In this document: positions 53,541 through 62,446 of the stretch, piece by piece
Layout of the letters: each line of letters opens with the position of its first letter
How positions within the stretch are numbered: the first letter of the stretch is position 1
Origin: Planctomycetota bacterium
GTDB lineage: Bacteria > Planctomycetota > Planctomycetia > Pirellulales > UBA1268
DNA: 64,000 nt
Direction of reading: 5' to 3'
Assembly: GCA_029978905.1 (NCBI GenBank)
Contig: JAPOIM010000006.1
Span: 21,191 to 85,190, forward strand
Notes under the pieces: model-generated
What the model was told of the DNA's origin: nothing
The model's input: the letters and a program-made list of their open reading frames with translations, nothing else
The model's database searches: none
Program-made: the position numbers and the translations under genes

Positions 53541-55601
53541 CTAGTCGTCGTGAAAATCGGTCGAGCGCGTGACGTTGCCCTCAGCATCCGCAACATACTT
53601 ATGACGATGTTGCACCAACCGCTTGAGAAAACTCGACCGCACGGTCTCTGAATAGAACTTAAAAAAGCTGAAGCCCTGGGGGTCGAGCGGCGCTTCCGAT
53701 GTGAAGAGCAGCATTGGCAGGACCATCTCGTCAGTGATCTGCTCGTTGTTCCAGACCGCCTGCGGCGGGCTGAAAGGGTTTTGTGGGTTCGCCGCCGAGT
53801 TGTCGTAAACGCACTCGACTTCGAATCGCGTCCCCGCAGGGAAGAGCTGCGGCCGCTCAAAGGAATAGGGGCTCTGCCAGTTGTAGTCCCACTTGGGCAC
53901 CCGGATCACGAGTTGCGGCTGCTTCGCGTTTGGCAGCCAAGCCCGGACCTCGATCCGGCGGGCCAGCAGATGGGTGTGTGGCGTGATATCCGTGATTTCC
54001 GCTGCCCGAGGCAGCGTGTAGTTTCCTGTCACCAAAAACTCGGTCACTCCCGGCGGCACCACAGCGAAGTTGCCGGAGAGATAGATGATGTTCATGATCT
54101 TGCGAACGGGAGCTGCGTCGGGCCCCCGATCCGCCAGCCAGATTCCGATGCGGCTGGAATCGGTCTCGGTCTTTCCGGTGCGGACGTAGTGCACCTGAGC
54201 TGTCAGGTCAGAGCCAGCCGGAACGAGATACACGGCGTCTGGGGGCGCAAAGCCCGCCCGCACCCCGGGAACATAGCCGCCGACGAAACTCGTTCGCGGT
54301 AGGCCATCGTCGCGGAGCGGTGGCGGCCGAAAGCCCAGGCCATGCGGGTCGAACCAGCCCCCCGCCTGATCGTCGGGATGGCTCATGCCCGCTCGCCCGC
54401 CCCAGTCGGCGACCGCTTCCTCTCCAGACTCCCGCGGCAGATACCCGGTGAGGGCGTGGTGCACGATGCTCCGGTTGCCAGGAAGAAACTGCATCGCCCT
54501 GATGCGAAGATCCTCTTCACGGTTAAGAGGAAAGATGACATTGCGATAGAGGTCCTCGCCATGAGCGCCGAGCTGCGTGGGGCTCGTCTGCTCAAGCACA
54601 AGGTCGGGCGGTCCGAAATCCTCCTCGAACGCTCCGTAATCGGGGAGCGGTGGGAGCGTGGGCGTTGCCGACGGATCGCCCTCTGGCATGTCTTTCTCTA
54701 CCCATTCCCGCAGCATCGCCAGTTGCTCGGCGGTTGGGGGCTTGGTGCCCCGCAGAGCAAAGTCGCTCTCGGCCTGCCCGGGTGGCATCCGCCGGGCCTC
54801 AATCTCCTCGATCGCCAGTTCCATCCAATCGACGGCATCGGTGTAGGAGGTGAGCGTGAAGGGGCCGACCTGTCCTGGGCTGTGGCATCGCTGGCACTGG
54901 GCATGCAGGAAGGGCAGCACATCTTCGGAGTAGGTCACGGCATGATCGGTGCGGGTCGGGGTGCTCGGCACCTCCGGTCGATCGAGCGGACATCCGACGG
55001 CTTCGGTGATGGGGAGCGTCACCTCGTGGCCGGCGAGCAGGTCCAGAATGGCGTTCTTGAGATCAGGCTCTGGAACGCCCGGTGATTTCTCCCCGCGCAC
55101 CTTGTAGCGATCGTCTATTCGACCGCGATACCGGGTGCGGCCGCTGGCATCGACGAGTATCACTTCCGGCGTGATCGTGGCATCAAGGGCCTCGGCGAGC
55201 CGAAAGTCGCCGTCGGTGACAAACGGAAAGTGGATCGCGTACTCGTCGCGATAGCCGGCAATCTCCGCGAGTTCGTCGAACTCGCAGACCACTCCGACAA
55301 AGCGGATTCCATCCTCCGCAAACTCGTCGGCCAGTTCGGCAAGCACGGGCCCATACCGCTGGGCCAGCGGACAGGCGGGATGGAGGAACGTGAAGCAGAC
55401 GGCCTTTCCATCGCCGCCAAGCACGTCGGCGAACGTCATATCCTGCCCGTCAAGTGATTGGGCGGAAAGGAGCTCCACGGCGTTGCTCGGGAGCAGTCTC
55501 TCTCCAGAAGAGGGCTGTGTCTCGGCAGTCCAGGCGACGGCCGTGACGAGGCCCCACCAGGCGACCATCATGGGGAGCGGGCGCATGCATCGAACAATCA
55601 T
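53541..55601 (-). CDS. exported redoxin / haem-c motif / copper type II monooxygenase-like fusion protein
   Basis: A 686-residue exported protein with three parts. A signal peptide (PLPMMVAWWGLVTAVAWTAE) is followed by a thioredoxin-fold redoxin domain (residues about 30-210) with C77 in FLHPACPLAQRYGP. Next is a haem-c-like motif, CQRCH at 236-240, in the DVLPFLHAQC setting and followed by RRMPPGQA. The rest (about 330-686) has the two-domain beta-sandwich pattern of copper type II ascorbate-dependent monooxygenases, with histidine pairs in SIVHHALTGY and TPHTHLLARRIEV. Proteins of this composition occur in planctomycetes, but their substrate is not known. The start at 55601 has GGCGGAG upstream and gives a proper leader; the frame is open to 56045 but that extension is shadow. 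It is the first gene of a five-gene run with ABC and RND pumps. Confidence 0.86.
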   Translation of the reverse strand: MIVRCMRPLPMMVAWWGLVTAVAWTAETQPSSGERLLPSNAVELLSAQSLDGQDMTFADVLGGDGKAVCFTFLHPACPLAQRYGPVLAELADEFAEDGIRFVGVVCEFDELAEIAGYRDEYAIHFPFVTDGDFRLAEALDATITPEVILVDASGRTRYRGRIDDRYKVRGEKSPGVPEPDLKNAILDLLAGHEVTLPITEAVGCPLDRPEVPSTPTRTDHAVTYSEDVLPFLHAQCQRCHSPGQVGPFTLTSYTDAVDWMELAIEEIEARRMPPGQAESDFALRGTKPPTAEQLAMLREWVEKDMPEGDPSATPTLPPLPDYGAFEEDFGPPDLVLEQTSPTQLGAHGEDLYRNVIFPLNREEDLRIRAMQFLPGNRSIVHHALTGYLPRESGEEAVADWGGRAGMSHPDDQAGGWFDPHGLGFRPPPLRDDGLPRTSFVGGYVPGVRAGFAPPDAVYLVPAGSDLTAQVHYVRTGKTETDSSRIGIWLADRGPDAAPVRKIMNIIYLSGNFAVVPPGVTEFLVTGNYTLPRAAEITDITPHTHLLARRIEVRAWLPNAKQPQLVIRVPKWDYNWQSPYSFERPQLFPAGTRFEVECVYDNSAANPQNPFSPPQAVWNNEQITDEMVLPMLLFTSEAPLDPQGFSFFKFYSETVRSSFLKRLVQHRHKYVADAEGNVTRSTDFHDD

Positions 55602-55860
55602 GGAGTTTCTCCGCCGGGATGGGCTGTTACTCGAGGCGCGCCAACAGAACCTTACTGTATTGCGACGCACCCTGCCGCCCCCAGTCGTTTTCGTGCCCGG
55701 CCAGGATGCATTTTGTGCGGCCCACCGCGGCCCAACGCCGGACCACCGTGAATAAACGCGGCTTGCGAGGGGCTGCGAAGGTTTGCGGCCCAGTTCATGA
55801 GGGGGGTAGCATGACATGATTGGAGCCCGCGCGTGTCGTCTCTCGAGGCGGAGATCGACG

Positions 55861-58287
55861 ATGGGCGACGGCCAAGGGGGTGATGGGCCAATGATGCGGT
55901 GGGCTGCTTCTGTTGCTGGGCTCGTCAGTTTTTTGGGGCTGGCCATCGCTGGCGCGTGGGTGCCTGCCGTCCGAGGTGATGAGGTGGCGACGGTCGTCTC
56001 GTCCGAGGAGGCCTCGGAGTTACTGTCCGAGGCGATCGACGTCATCGTGGCCGAGGCGGCGGTCGGACCGCTGGCGGAGGCCTGCAGCGACGCCGATTTC
56101 GTGCGGCGGGTGCACCTCGATCTGGTGGGTGCGATTCCGACGCCGGCAGCGGTGCGGGCCTTTCTTGCCGACGACTCCGAAAACCGCCGCGAGCGGCTCG
56201 TCGACGAGTTGATGGCGAGCCGGGCGTTTGTGCGTCAGATGGCGCGGGTGCTCGATGCGATGTTGCTGGAACGCACCACACCTCCAGGCGGGTTGGCGGA
56301 ACCCTGGCAGGCGTGGCTGTGCGACTCGATTGCCGAAGCGCGGCCACTCGATGAACTGCTCGGGGATGTCGTCGCCGCGGAAGGTGGAGATCCTGCGGTC
56401 GTGCCTGCGGCGGCGTTCCTCCTCGCCCGCGAGGCGGAGCCCGTGAAGATGACCCGCGCGGTCGGTCGGATCCTCTTTGGACGCGACTTGCAGTGTGCCC
56501 AGTGCCATGACCATCCACTGGATGACGACATCCGGCAGGCAGAGTTTCACGGCCTGCATGCGTTTGTGAGCCGCACGAGTTTGTTCACGGCCGGCAAGGC
56601 GCCGCAGCTGTCGGAAGCCGCTGTGGGAGAAGTGGACTTCACGTCGGTGTTTACCGACGACTCGGTGAAGGGGGCGTGGCCGCAGCTTCCCGATGGGCCG
56701 CCCTTGATCGAAGAGCCCGTGGTGGAGCCTGGGGACGGCTATCAGACGACGCCCTCGAAGGCATCGCGCGGCGTGCCTGACTACAGTCGGCGATCGGCTC
56801 TCGCGAGCCGGCTGGCTGAGAGCGATGTGTTTCGCCGCAACGTTGCCAACCGTATCTGGGCGGTGTTCTTCGGTCGGGGCCTCGTGCATCCGCTCGATGG
56901 GCTTGGACCCGAAAACCCGGCGAGTCATCCGCGGCTGCTCAATCGATTGGTGGAGGCCCTCGTAGCGCAGGACTACCACCTGAGGCCGCTCGTCCGTGGG
57001 ATCGTGTTGTCGAGGGCCTACCAGCGCTCGGTGGAGCCGCCGGCCCCTGAGTGGATCGATCCTGTGGCGATTGAACAGACCATCGCCTCGCTGCATGCGA
57101 GGCAGGCGGAGTTGACTTCGCAGCTGGCCGAGTTGCAGAGGATGGCCCAAGCTGCCGAGTCGCAGCGTCAGATGGCGTTTGATGCTGAGCGTGCGATCCA
57201 CGCCGAACTGCAGCCAACGCTTGGTGCTCGTGGCGAGGCACGCAAGAGTGCGAATGAGGCGACCACCGCAGCGGCGGCAGCCGAGGCGGCTCGCGAGCAG
57301 GCTGCGACGGTGGCGGAAGCCGTCGCGAAGGCTTTGGAAGAGGCGAGGCATGCCTCGACGCTGCTCGCGGGAGACGCGGAGGTGACCGGAGTGGTGTCGG
57401 CGCTCGACGCCCAGCAGCAAACTCGGCAGCAAACGCTCGACGCCGCCGCGACGGCCGCCACAGAAAAGGCAGCTGCCAAGTCCGTGGCCGACGAAAAACT
57501 CGCTGCTGCACGGGCCGCGTTTGACGAGATCGCTGCCCGTCGGGCACCCGCAGCGCTTGCCGAACTCACCCGTGCTGCGGACGAGGCCAAACGCGCGTTC
57601 GTGGCGTGCACACAGCAGCTGGAGCGGGTGGCCTGGCGGCTTGAACTCGCGGGTGACCTGCTGAAAGTGAAGCACGCGTTTGATGCCGATCCTCTCGCGG
57701 CCGAGGTGCTCTGGGAAGGGATCGTGGAACGCTTGAATGAGAATCTTCAGATAGCGAGCCTGCGGCCGCTCTCTCCCGATCAGTTTGCCTTGTCGCTGCT
57801 GCAAGCGACCGGAGCGCTGGCGCGGTTGGAAGCCGCCGCGGCACAGGCCGTGGACGCCAAGCCACCGGCTTCGGTCACCGAGGCACCCGAGCCGGAAAAA
57901 GCCACGGCTCGTGAGAAGGCGATTGAGCAGGAGTTTGCCAAGCAAGCCGGCAGCCTGCTGGGCAGTTTTGCCTCGCTCTACGCCGATCCGCTGGTCGAAG
58001 GTTTTCAGGCCACACTCAACCAAGCGCTCTATCTGGGCAATGCGTCGCAGGTGTCGAAGGAACTCGAGCCCACTGGCGACAACCTCGCCGCCCGACTGCT
58101 GACCACGGAGGATGCCGGCGCGGCTGCCGATGAGGTGTGCCTCGCGGTGCTCTCTCGACCGGCCACCGAGGAAGAACGCGAAGATATCGCGCTGTTTTTC
58201 ACCGAGCAGGCTGAGACGCGGGGGCAGGCGGTGGCTGAGCTGATCTGGGCCATGCTCTCGAGCAACGAGTTTCGCTTCAACCACTGA
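55861..58287 (+). CDS. exported DUF1549/DUF1553 protein with long coiled-coil insertion
   Basis: An exported protein of 808 residues. After a signal peptide (SVAGLVSFLGLAIAGAWVPA), the DUF1549 part has DFVRRVHLDLVGAIPTPAAV and RILFGRDLQCAQCHDHPLD with C212, C215 and H216. The DUF1553 part starts with RRSALASRLAESDVFRRNVA and NRIWAVFFGRGLVHPLDG, and closes at the C-terminus with VLSRPATEEEREDIALFF and MLSSNEFRFNH. Between these halves, at about residues 400-600, lies an alanine-, glutamate- and glutamine-rich helical stretch with heptad character that is not part of the usual family. The separate N-terminal cytochrome c domain of the other DUF1549 protein is absent. I chose ATG 55861 with GGAG eight bases upstream; 55891 is possible. 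The DUF1501 gene follows after 40 bases. Confidence 0.9.
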   Translation: MGDGQGGDGPMMRWAASVAGLVSFLGLAIAGAWVPAVRGDEVATVVSSEEASELLSEAIDVIVAEAAVGPLAEACSDADFVRRVHLDLVGAIPTPAAVRAFLADDSENRRERLVDELMASRAFVRQMARVLDAMLLERTTPPGGLAEPWQAWLCDSIAEARPLDELLGDVVAAEGGDPAVVPAAAFLLAREAEPVKMTRAVGRILFGRDLQCAQCHDHPLDDDIRQAEFHGLHAFVSRTSLFTAGKAPQLSEAAVGEVDFTSVFTDDSVKGAWPQLPDGPPLIEEPVVEPGDGYQTTPSKASRGVPDYSRRSALASRLAESDVFRRNVANRIWAVFFGRGLVHPLDGLGPENPASHPRLLNRLVEALVAQDYHLRPLVRGIVLSRAYQRSVEPPAPEWIDPVAIEQTIASLHARQAELTSQLAELQRMAQAAESQRQMAFDAERAIHAELQPTLGARGEARKSANEATTAAAAAEAAREQAATVAEAVAKALEEARHASTLLAGDAEVTGVVSALDAQQQTRQQTLDAAATAATEKAAAKSVADEKLAAARAAFDEIAARRAPAALAELTRAADEAKRAFVACTQQLERVAWRLELAGDLLKVKHAFDADPLAAEVLWEGIVERLNENLQIASLRPLSPDQFALSLLQATGALARLEAAAAQAVDAKPPASVTEAPEPEKATAREKAIEQEFAKQAGSLLGSFASLYADPLVEGFQATLNQALYLGNASQVSKELEPTGDNLAARLLTTEDAGAAADEVCLAVLSRPATEEEREDIALFFTEQAETRGQAVAELIWAMLSSNEFRFNH

Positions 58288-58327
58288 TGTGGCAGCCTTT
58301 GCGGCTCCAACGAAGAGGAGATGAACG

Positions 58328-59605
58328 ATGGCAAACAATCCCGCCTGCCGCAGCGCGGAGCATGGCATCTCACGAAGGAGTCTGCTGGGCGGCCTTGGTG
58401 CAGGCGCGCTTGGGATGTGCGGTGGGCTGGCAGCGACGCCAGCGCTCGCCGATGCGGTGAAGGCTGGCAACAAGCGGGTGCTCGTGGTGTTTCTGCATGG
58501 TGGCGTGAGCCAACTCGAGAGCTGGGATCCCAAGCCAGGCACCGATACGGGAGGCCCCTTCCGCGCGATCCCCACGACCGTGCCAGGCACATACATCAGC
58601 GAACTGCTCCCTCACACGGCGAAGCAGATGCATCGGCTTTCGATCATCCGCAGCCTCGACACGAAGAATGGGGACCACGGCCGCGGCCAACGGGAGATGA
58701 TTAGTGGTCGTGATCAGCCGGCGCCGCTCGACTATCCGTCGCTTGGTGCGGTGGTGGCGAAGACCTCCACCCCGGCTGGTTTTTCACTTCCGGGCCACAT
58801 CCTCATTCGCGGCGCGGGCACCGGGCCTGGCTCGGCTGCCTACCTGGGACCGCAGTTTGCCGGGGTGGCGATGAACGACGGCAAGCCTCCGGAATACACC
58901 GCGAGGCCCGACGGGCTGACCGGTGAAGCAGATCGTCGTCGTGCGGCGCTGCGGAGCCGTTTCAACGATCGCTTTGCAGGGCGTCGCCGCACCGCCGACA
59001 CGGATGCCTACACCTTTTCCTATGACCAAGCGCTCGACCTGCTCGACCGCCGCGAGGTGTTTGATGTGGCCAAGGAGTCGGCCCGCGACCACGACCGTTA
59101 CGGAGCGCATGAGTTTGGGCAACACTGCCTGCTTGCCCGCAGGTTGCTCGAACGGGGCGTGCCCTTTGTGCAGGTCAATCACTCCAACTACGACACCCAC
59201 TTCGAAAACTTTGATTTCCACATCGAGCAACTCGGTGAGTTTGACCGGCCGTTCGCCACGCTCGTGAATGACCTCACCGAGCGGGGCCTCCTCGAAGACA
59301 CGCTGGTGTGTGTGATGAGTGAGTTTGGGCGCACGCCGCGGATCAATGATCGCTACGGGCGCGACCACTGGGGCACCTCTTGGAGCATCGTGATGGGAGG
59401 CGCGGGCGTGCAGGCTGGAGGGATCATCGGCCGCACGAACGCGGACGGCACCGCAGTGGAAGACCGCGCGGTGGATCACGGGCATGTGTTCCACACGATC
59501 CTGCAGGCCATCGGCGTTGACTCCCTCGGTGAGTTTCATGTGGCGGGCCGCGATCATCCCATCGCTGACCCGGCCAAGGGGCCCATCGACGAACTCTTGG
59601 CGTAG
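58328..59605 (+). CDS. Tat-exported DUF1501 protein (D)
   Basis: A 425-residue DUF1501 protein with a Tat leader (SRRSLLGGLGAGALGMCGG). Motifs: VVFLHGGVSQLESWDPKPG, KNGDHGRGQREMISGRDQ, FVQVNHSNYDTHFENFDFH, and the paired VMSEFGRTPRINDRYGRDHW with VMGGAGVQAGGIIGRTNADG. A strong AGAGGAG site precedes the ATG. It pairs with the DUF1549/DUF1553 gene upstream and is followed after only four bases by a WD40 gene, so all three are probably translated from one message. As for the other three copies, the fold is alkaline-phosphatase-like but no reaction has been proven. Confidence 0.92.
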   Translation: MANNPACRSAEHGISRRSLLGGLGAGALGMCGGLAATPALADAVKAGNKRVLVVFLHGGVSQLESWDPKPGTDTGGPFRAIPTTVPGTYISELLPHTAKQMHRLSIIRSLDTKNGDHGRGQREMISGRDQPAPLDYPSLGAVVAKTSTPAGFSLPGHILIRGAGTGPGSAAYLGPQFAGVAMNDGKPPEYTARPDGLTGEADRRRAALRSRFNDRFAGRRRTADTDAYTFSYDQALDLLDRREVFDVAKESARDHDRYGAHEFGQHCLLARRLLERGVPFVQVNHSNYDTHFENFDFHIEQLGEFDRPFATLVNDLTERGLLEDTLVCVMSEFGRTPRINDRYGRDHWGTSWSIVMGGAGVQAGGIIGRTNADGTAVEDRAVDHGHVFHTILQAIGVDSLGEFHVAGRDHPIADPAKGPIDELLA

Positions 59606-59609
59606 GAGG

Positions 59610-60701
59610 ATGGAGACGGTGATCGATCCCACCAAGACGCATCAGGTGCTCGAATACAAGCATGGCAAGCCCTTGCTTGCCGTGCGGTATGCCACCGATG
59701 GCAAGTCGCTCTTCTTTTCGGCGGAGAACTCGCCGCCGCAGCGATTCGTTCCGGGTGGCGAGGGAGCGGAACCGACGGTAAGTCCGCTGGAAGGCGGGCA
59801 CGACTCGTGGGTGAAGTCGATCGCGGTGCTTCCTGATGGGCGCGGTGTGGTCACGGCAGGTTACGACGGGCGCCTCGTCTGGTTTGATGTGGCGGGAGAG
59901 AAGCCAGAGAGGGTGCGCGTCGTGCAGGGCCACGAGGGCTGGGTGCGATCGGTGGCGGTGAGCCCCGACGGGCGGCTGCTGGCGAGCGGTGGCAACGACG
60001 CGTGCGTGCGACTCTGGGATACGACCAATGGTCGCGAGGTGGGCGTGCTTTCTGGGCATGCGTCGCATGTGTATGAAGTGGCGTGGAAGCCCGACGGCTC
60101 TGCCCTGGTGTCGTGTGATCTCAAGGGTGTGGTGAAAGAGTGGGACGCATCGGCGGGTATGTTTCGGCGCGATCTGGTGACGGCAGAGGCGCTCTGGAAG
60201 TACGACACCACGTTTCGCGCCGACATCGGTGGGGCTCGCTCGATCGACTTTAAGGCCGACGGCAGTGTGCTCGCGCTCGGCGGGATCACGAACGTGACGA
60301 ATGCCTTTGCCGGCATCGGCAAGCCCGTGATTGTGCTGGTCGACTGGGAGCAGCCTGCTCACCGCAGCGGGGAACCGCCGGAAGCCAATGAGCCTGCGGC
60401 CGAGGGAAACATGCCAGACGCACCGCCTGCCGCAAACGATGGCGTGAAGCAGCTCTTAGGAAAAGGGGCGGGCGACGGTGTGTGTTGGGGAGTGGCCTGG
60501 CATCCCGAGGGCTTTTGGATTGGTCAAGCCGGCGGTGGGGGCGGTGGTTGGCTGCGGTTTTTCAAGCCAGACGCCACCGAAGACTTTCACGCCATGAAGC
60601 TGCCAGCCAATGGCCGTGGCATGGCGTTGTCGCCCGATGCCACCCAGGTCGCGGTCGCCATGGCCAACGGCTTCCTACGGGTCTACGCCCTGCATGGGTG
60701 A
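59610..60701 (+). CDS. cytoplasmic WD40-repeat propeller protein
   Basis: A protein of 363 residues built of WD40 blades: SWVKSIAVLPDGRGVVTAG, GWVRSVAVSPDGRLLASGG with NDACVRLWDT, and HVYEVAWKPDGSALVSCD with GVVKEWDA. Further degenerate blades continue to the C-terminus (GMALSPDATQVAVAMANGF). No signal peptide is present, in contrast to its exported neighbours, so it probably acts inside the cell, unless exported by an unusual route. A linker with many prolines, alanines and glutamates (about residues 250-275) interrupts the propeller. The ATG at 59610 follows TAGGAGG and lies four bases past the DUF1501 stop; the long upstream extension of the frame is shadow of that gene. WD40 proteins act as binding platforms; the partner is unknown. 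Confidence 0.88.
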   Translation: METVIDPTKTHQVLEYKHGKPLLAVRYATDGKSLFFSAENSPPQRFVPGGEGAEPTVSPLEGGHDSWVKSIAVLPDGRGVVTAGYDGRLVWFDVAGEKPERVRVVQGHEGWVRSVAVSPDGRLLASGGNDACVRLWDTTNGREVGVLSGHASHVYEVAWKPDGSALVSCDLKGVVKEWDASAGMFRRDLVTAEALWKYDTTFRADIGGARSIDFKADGSVLALGGITNVTNAFAGIGKPVIVLVDWEQPAHRSGEPPEANEPAAEGNMPDAPPAANDGVKQLLGKGAGDGVCWGVAWHPEGFWIGQAGGGGGGWLRFFKPDATEDFHAMKLPANGRGMALSPDATQVAVAMANGFLRVYALHG

Positions 60702-60730
60702 GCGGGTGCGAAAAGATTGAGGTCATCAAC

Positions 60731-62221
60731 ATGGCGACTCATCGGATGTGGCGTTGGGTGGTTGCCCTGATCCTGATCGCCGGCTGTGGCAAGCGCGAGA
60801 GGGATGACGCCCGAGCCCCAGAGGTCACGAGCACCGTCAGTGCTCAGTCCGCCGCGGAGATCACGGCGTTCTGCGGAGACTGCCACTCACTTCCGCTGCC
60901 AACGAGTTTTCCCCGGGCACGCTGGGCTCATGAAGTTCGCCAGGGCTATGACTTTTATCTCGAAAGCGGACGTGACGATCTGATCCGGCCGCTGGAGCGA
61001 GACGCCATCGCGTTTTTTGCCAGCCGATCACCGGAATCACTGCCAATCAGCCCGGCATTCGAGCAAGCCGTCTCGCCGACGGCCGTTCGATTTGTGCCCT
61101 TCGCACTTCCCGGAGGCGTTTTCGATCAGCCTGATCCGGCGATCGCGGATCTTCTCTGGCGTCCGCAGCAGCGAGATTTTTTGGCGAGTGACATGCGATC
61201 AGGGAAGATTTTTCGGCTCGATGTGGGCACTGAGAAACCTGCTGCGGAAGTCTTTGGACATAGCGACCATCCGTGCCGACTTGCACCGTGGCCGCTGAGC
61301 GAAGGTACCTTTCTTGTAGGCGATCTCGGCTCCTTTCTGCCTGCTGATCATGCGAAAGGAAGCGTTCGCTTGGTGAGTCGCGATGGCAAGGACGCGTCCA
61401 CGCTCCTCCAAGAGGGGCTTGCTCGAGTCGTTGAGGCGCAGCCCTTCGATGCCAATGATGATGGGCGAATCGATGTGGTTGTTGCGGAGTTTGGCTGGCG
61501 GCAATCAGGGGCGTTGAGGTTGCTCCTCGCCAGTCCGGACGGCACCTATCGCAACATCATTCTCGACGAGAGGCACGGAGCGGTTGCTGTCCGTGTGGCT
61601 GATCTTGATGGCGATGGGCGTCGCGATCTGATTGCGGCCTTCGGCCAAGAGCATGAGACGATTGACGTGTATTGGAATGACGGGCCAGGGATGCTCACTC
61701 ATCAGACAATCCTGACTCTGCCCGATCCTTCGTGGGGGTCGAGCGGCTTTGAACTCGTCGATATTGATGGCGATGGCCGGTTGGATGTGCTGCACGCAAA
61801 TGGAGACACGCTCGACAGTGGGTTGGCGAAGCCGTACCACGGCATTCGCCTTTTGCGCAACAGTGGTGATCGATCGTTTGAAGTTGCCGAAGTTGGGCAG
61901 ATGGTTGGGGCCTGCCAGGCATCGGCAGCAGATGTGGATCTCGACGGCGACATCGACATCGTGGTCTGCGCCCTCTTTCAAGATGCCAAGGAGGCCCCGC
62001 CGGGATCGTTTGATGCGATCGCTTGGTTTGAACAAGACGAGAAAGGGAACTTTAGGAGGCATTCCGTCCTGCGGGACACCTGTGAACACGTTGCGTTCGA
62101 ACTTGCCGATTTCGACGGCGACGGCCGCACCGATATTGTCGCTGGTGTCTGGGGAGGGGAGGAAACCGGGCGAGTCCGCCCGATGATCGTGGCCTTGAGG
62201 AATGTGTTGGCTACCGATTAG
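60731..62221 (+). CDS. VCBS/FG-GAP propeller lipoprotein with haem-c-like CxxCH motif
   Basis: A 496-residue exported protein. The signal peptide ends in a lipobox (VVALILIAG before C19), so it is probably membrane-anchored. Directly after it is CGDCH at 48-52, a single haem-c-like motif with the SLPLP loop, then FG-GAP/VCBS blades with aspartate-rich calcium loops: PFDANDDGRIDVVVAE, VADLDGDGRRDLIAA, LVDIDGDGRLDVLHAN, AADVDLDGDIDIVVC and LADFDGDGRTDIVAG. A propeller joined to a small cytochrome-like segment suggests an extracellular binding and electron-transfer protein, but haem attachment is not proven from one motif. It is the last gene of the DUF1549-DUF1501-WD40 run, starting 29 bases after the WD40 stop. 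Confidence 0.88.
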   Translation: MATHRMWRWVVALILIAGCGKRERDDARAPEVTSTVSAQSAAEITAFCGDCHSLPLPTSFPRARWAHEVRQGYDFYLESGRDDLIRPLERDAIAFFASRSPESLPISPAFEQAVSPTAVRFVPFALPGGVFDQPDPAIADLLWRPQQRDFLASDMRSGKIFRLDVGTEKPAAEVFGHSDHPCRLAPWPLSEGTFLVGDLGSFLPADHAKGSVRLVSRDGKDASTLLQEGLARVVEAQPFDANDDGRIDVVVAEFGWRQSGALRLLLASPDGTYRNIILDERHGAVAVRVADLDGDGRRDLIAAFGQEHETIDVYWNDGPGMLTHQTILTLPDPSWGSSGFELVDIDGDGRLDVLHANGDTLDSGLAKPYHGIRLLRNSGDRSFEVAEVGQMVGACQASAADVDLDGDIDIVVCALFQDAKEAPPGSFDAIAWFEQDEKGNFRRHSVLRDTCEHVAFELADFDGDGRTDIVAGVWGGEETGRVRPMIVALRNVLATD

Positions 62222-62370
62222 GCCGCGGACGCCTCTTGCAACCAACCGCCATGCTCCTCGCGACCGCCGTTTTCGACGAACCGAGGATGTGGCGTCGAGG
62301 TACGGGCAACCCCCCAGTTTTTTTCGAGAAAATTTGCGTCGCCCTCCCCAAGAGGAGTAGCCTTAAGGAA

Positions 62371-62386
62371 AGTTCCGGGGGGAACT
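62371..62386 (+). promoter_or_regulatory. hairpin in the leader of the DUF1559 gene
   Basis: AGTTCC and GGAACT pair around a GGGG loop, about 60 bases before the start codon. It could end the preceding transcript or influence the DUF1559 leader; the surrounding 225-base gap (62222-62446) shows a T-run at 62317-62323 but no clear promoter. Confidence 0.3.
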
Positions 62387-62446
62387 ACGTCGAAAAGTCG
62401 TGCGATGCACGTTCCTCTTCATTTTTCACTTTTCGTGGGGGATTCC

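Noticed and set aside
54345..54362. GGTCGAACC-like sequence resembling a tRNA T-loop
   Set aside because: It lies within a coding region with no acceptor or anticodon stem around it; no tRNA gene was found in the window.
55602..56045. Upstream extension of the redoxin/monooxygenase frame
   Set aside because: It overlaps the divergent DUF1549 gene and has no leader character, while 55601 has both a ribosome site and a signal peptide.
56020..58596. 858-codon open frame on the minus strand
   Set aside because: It is antisense to the DUF1549/DUF1553 gene, which has recognised motifs and a signal peptide; the mirror product is arginine- and histidine-rich without domains.
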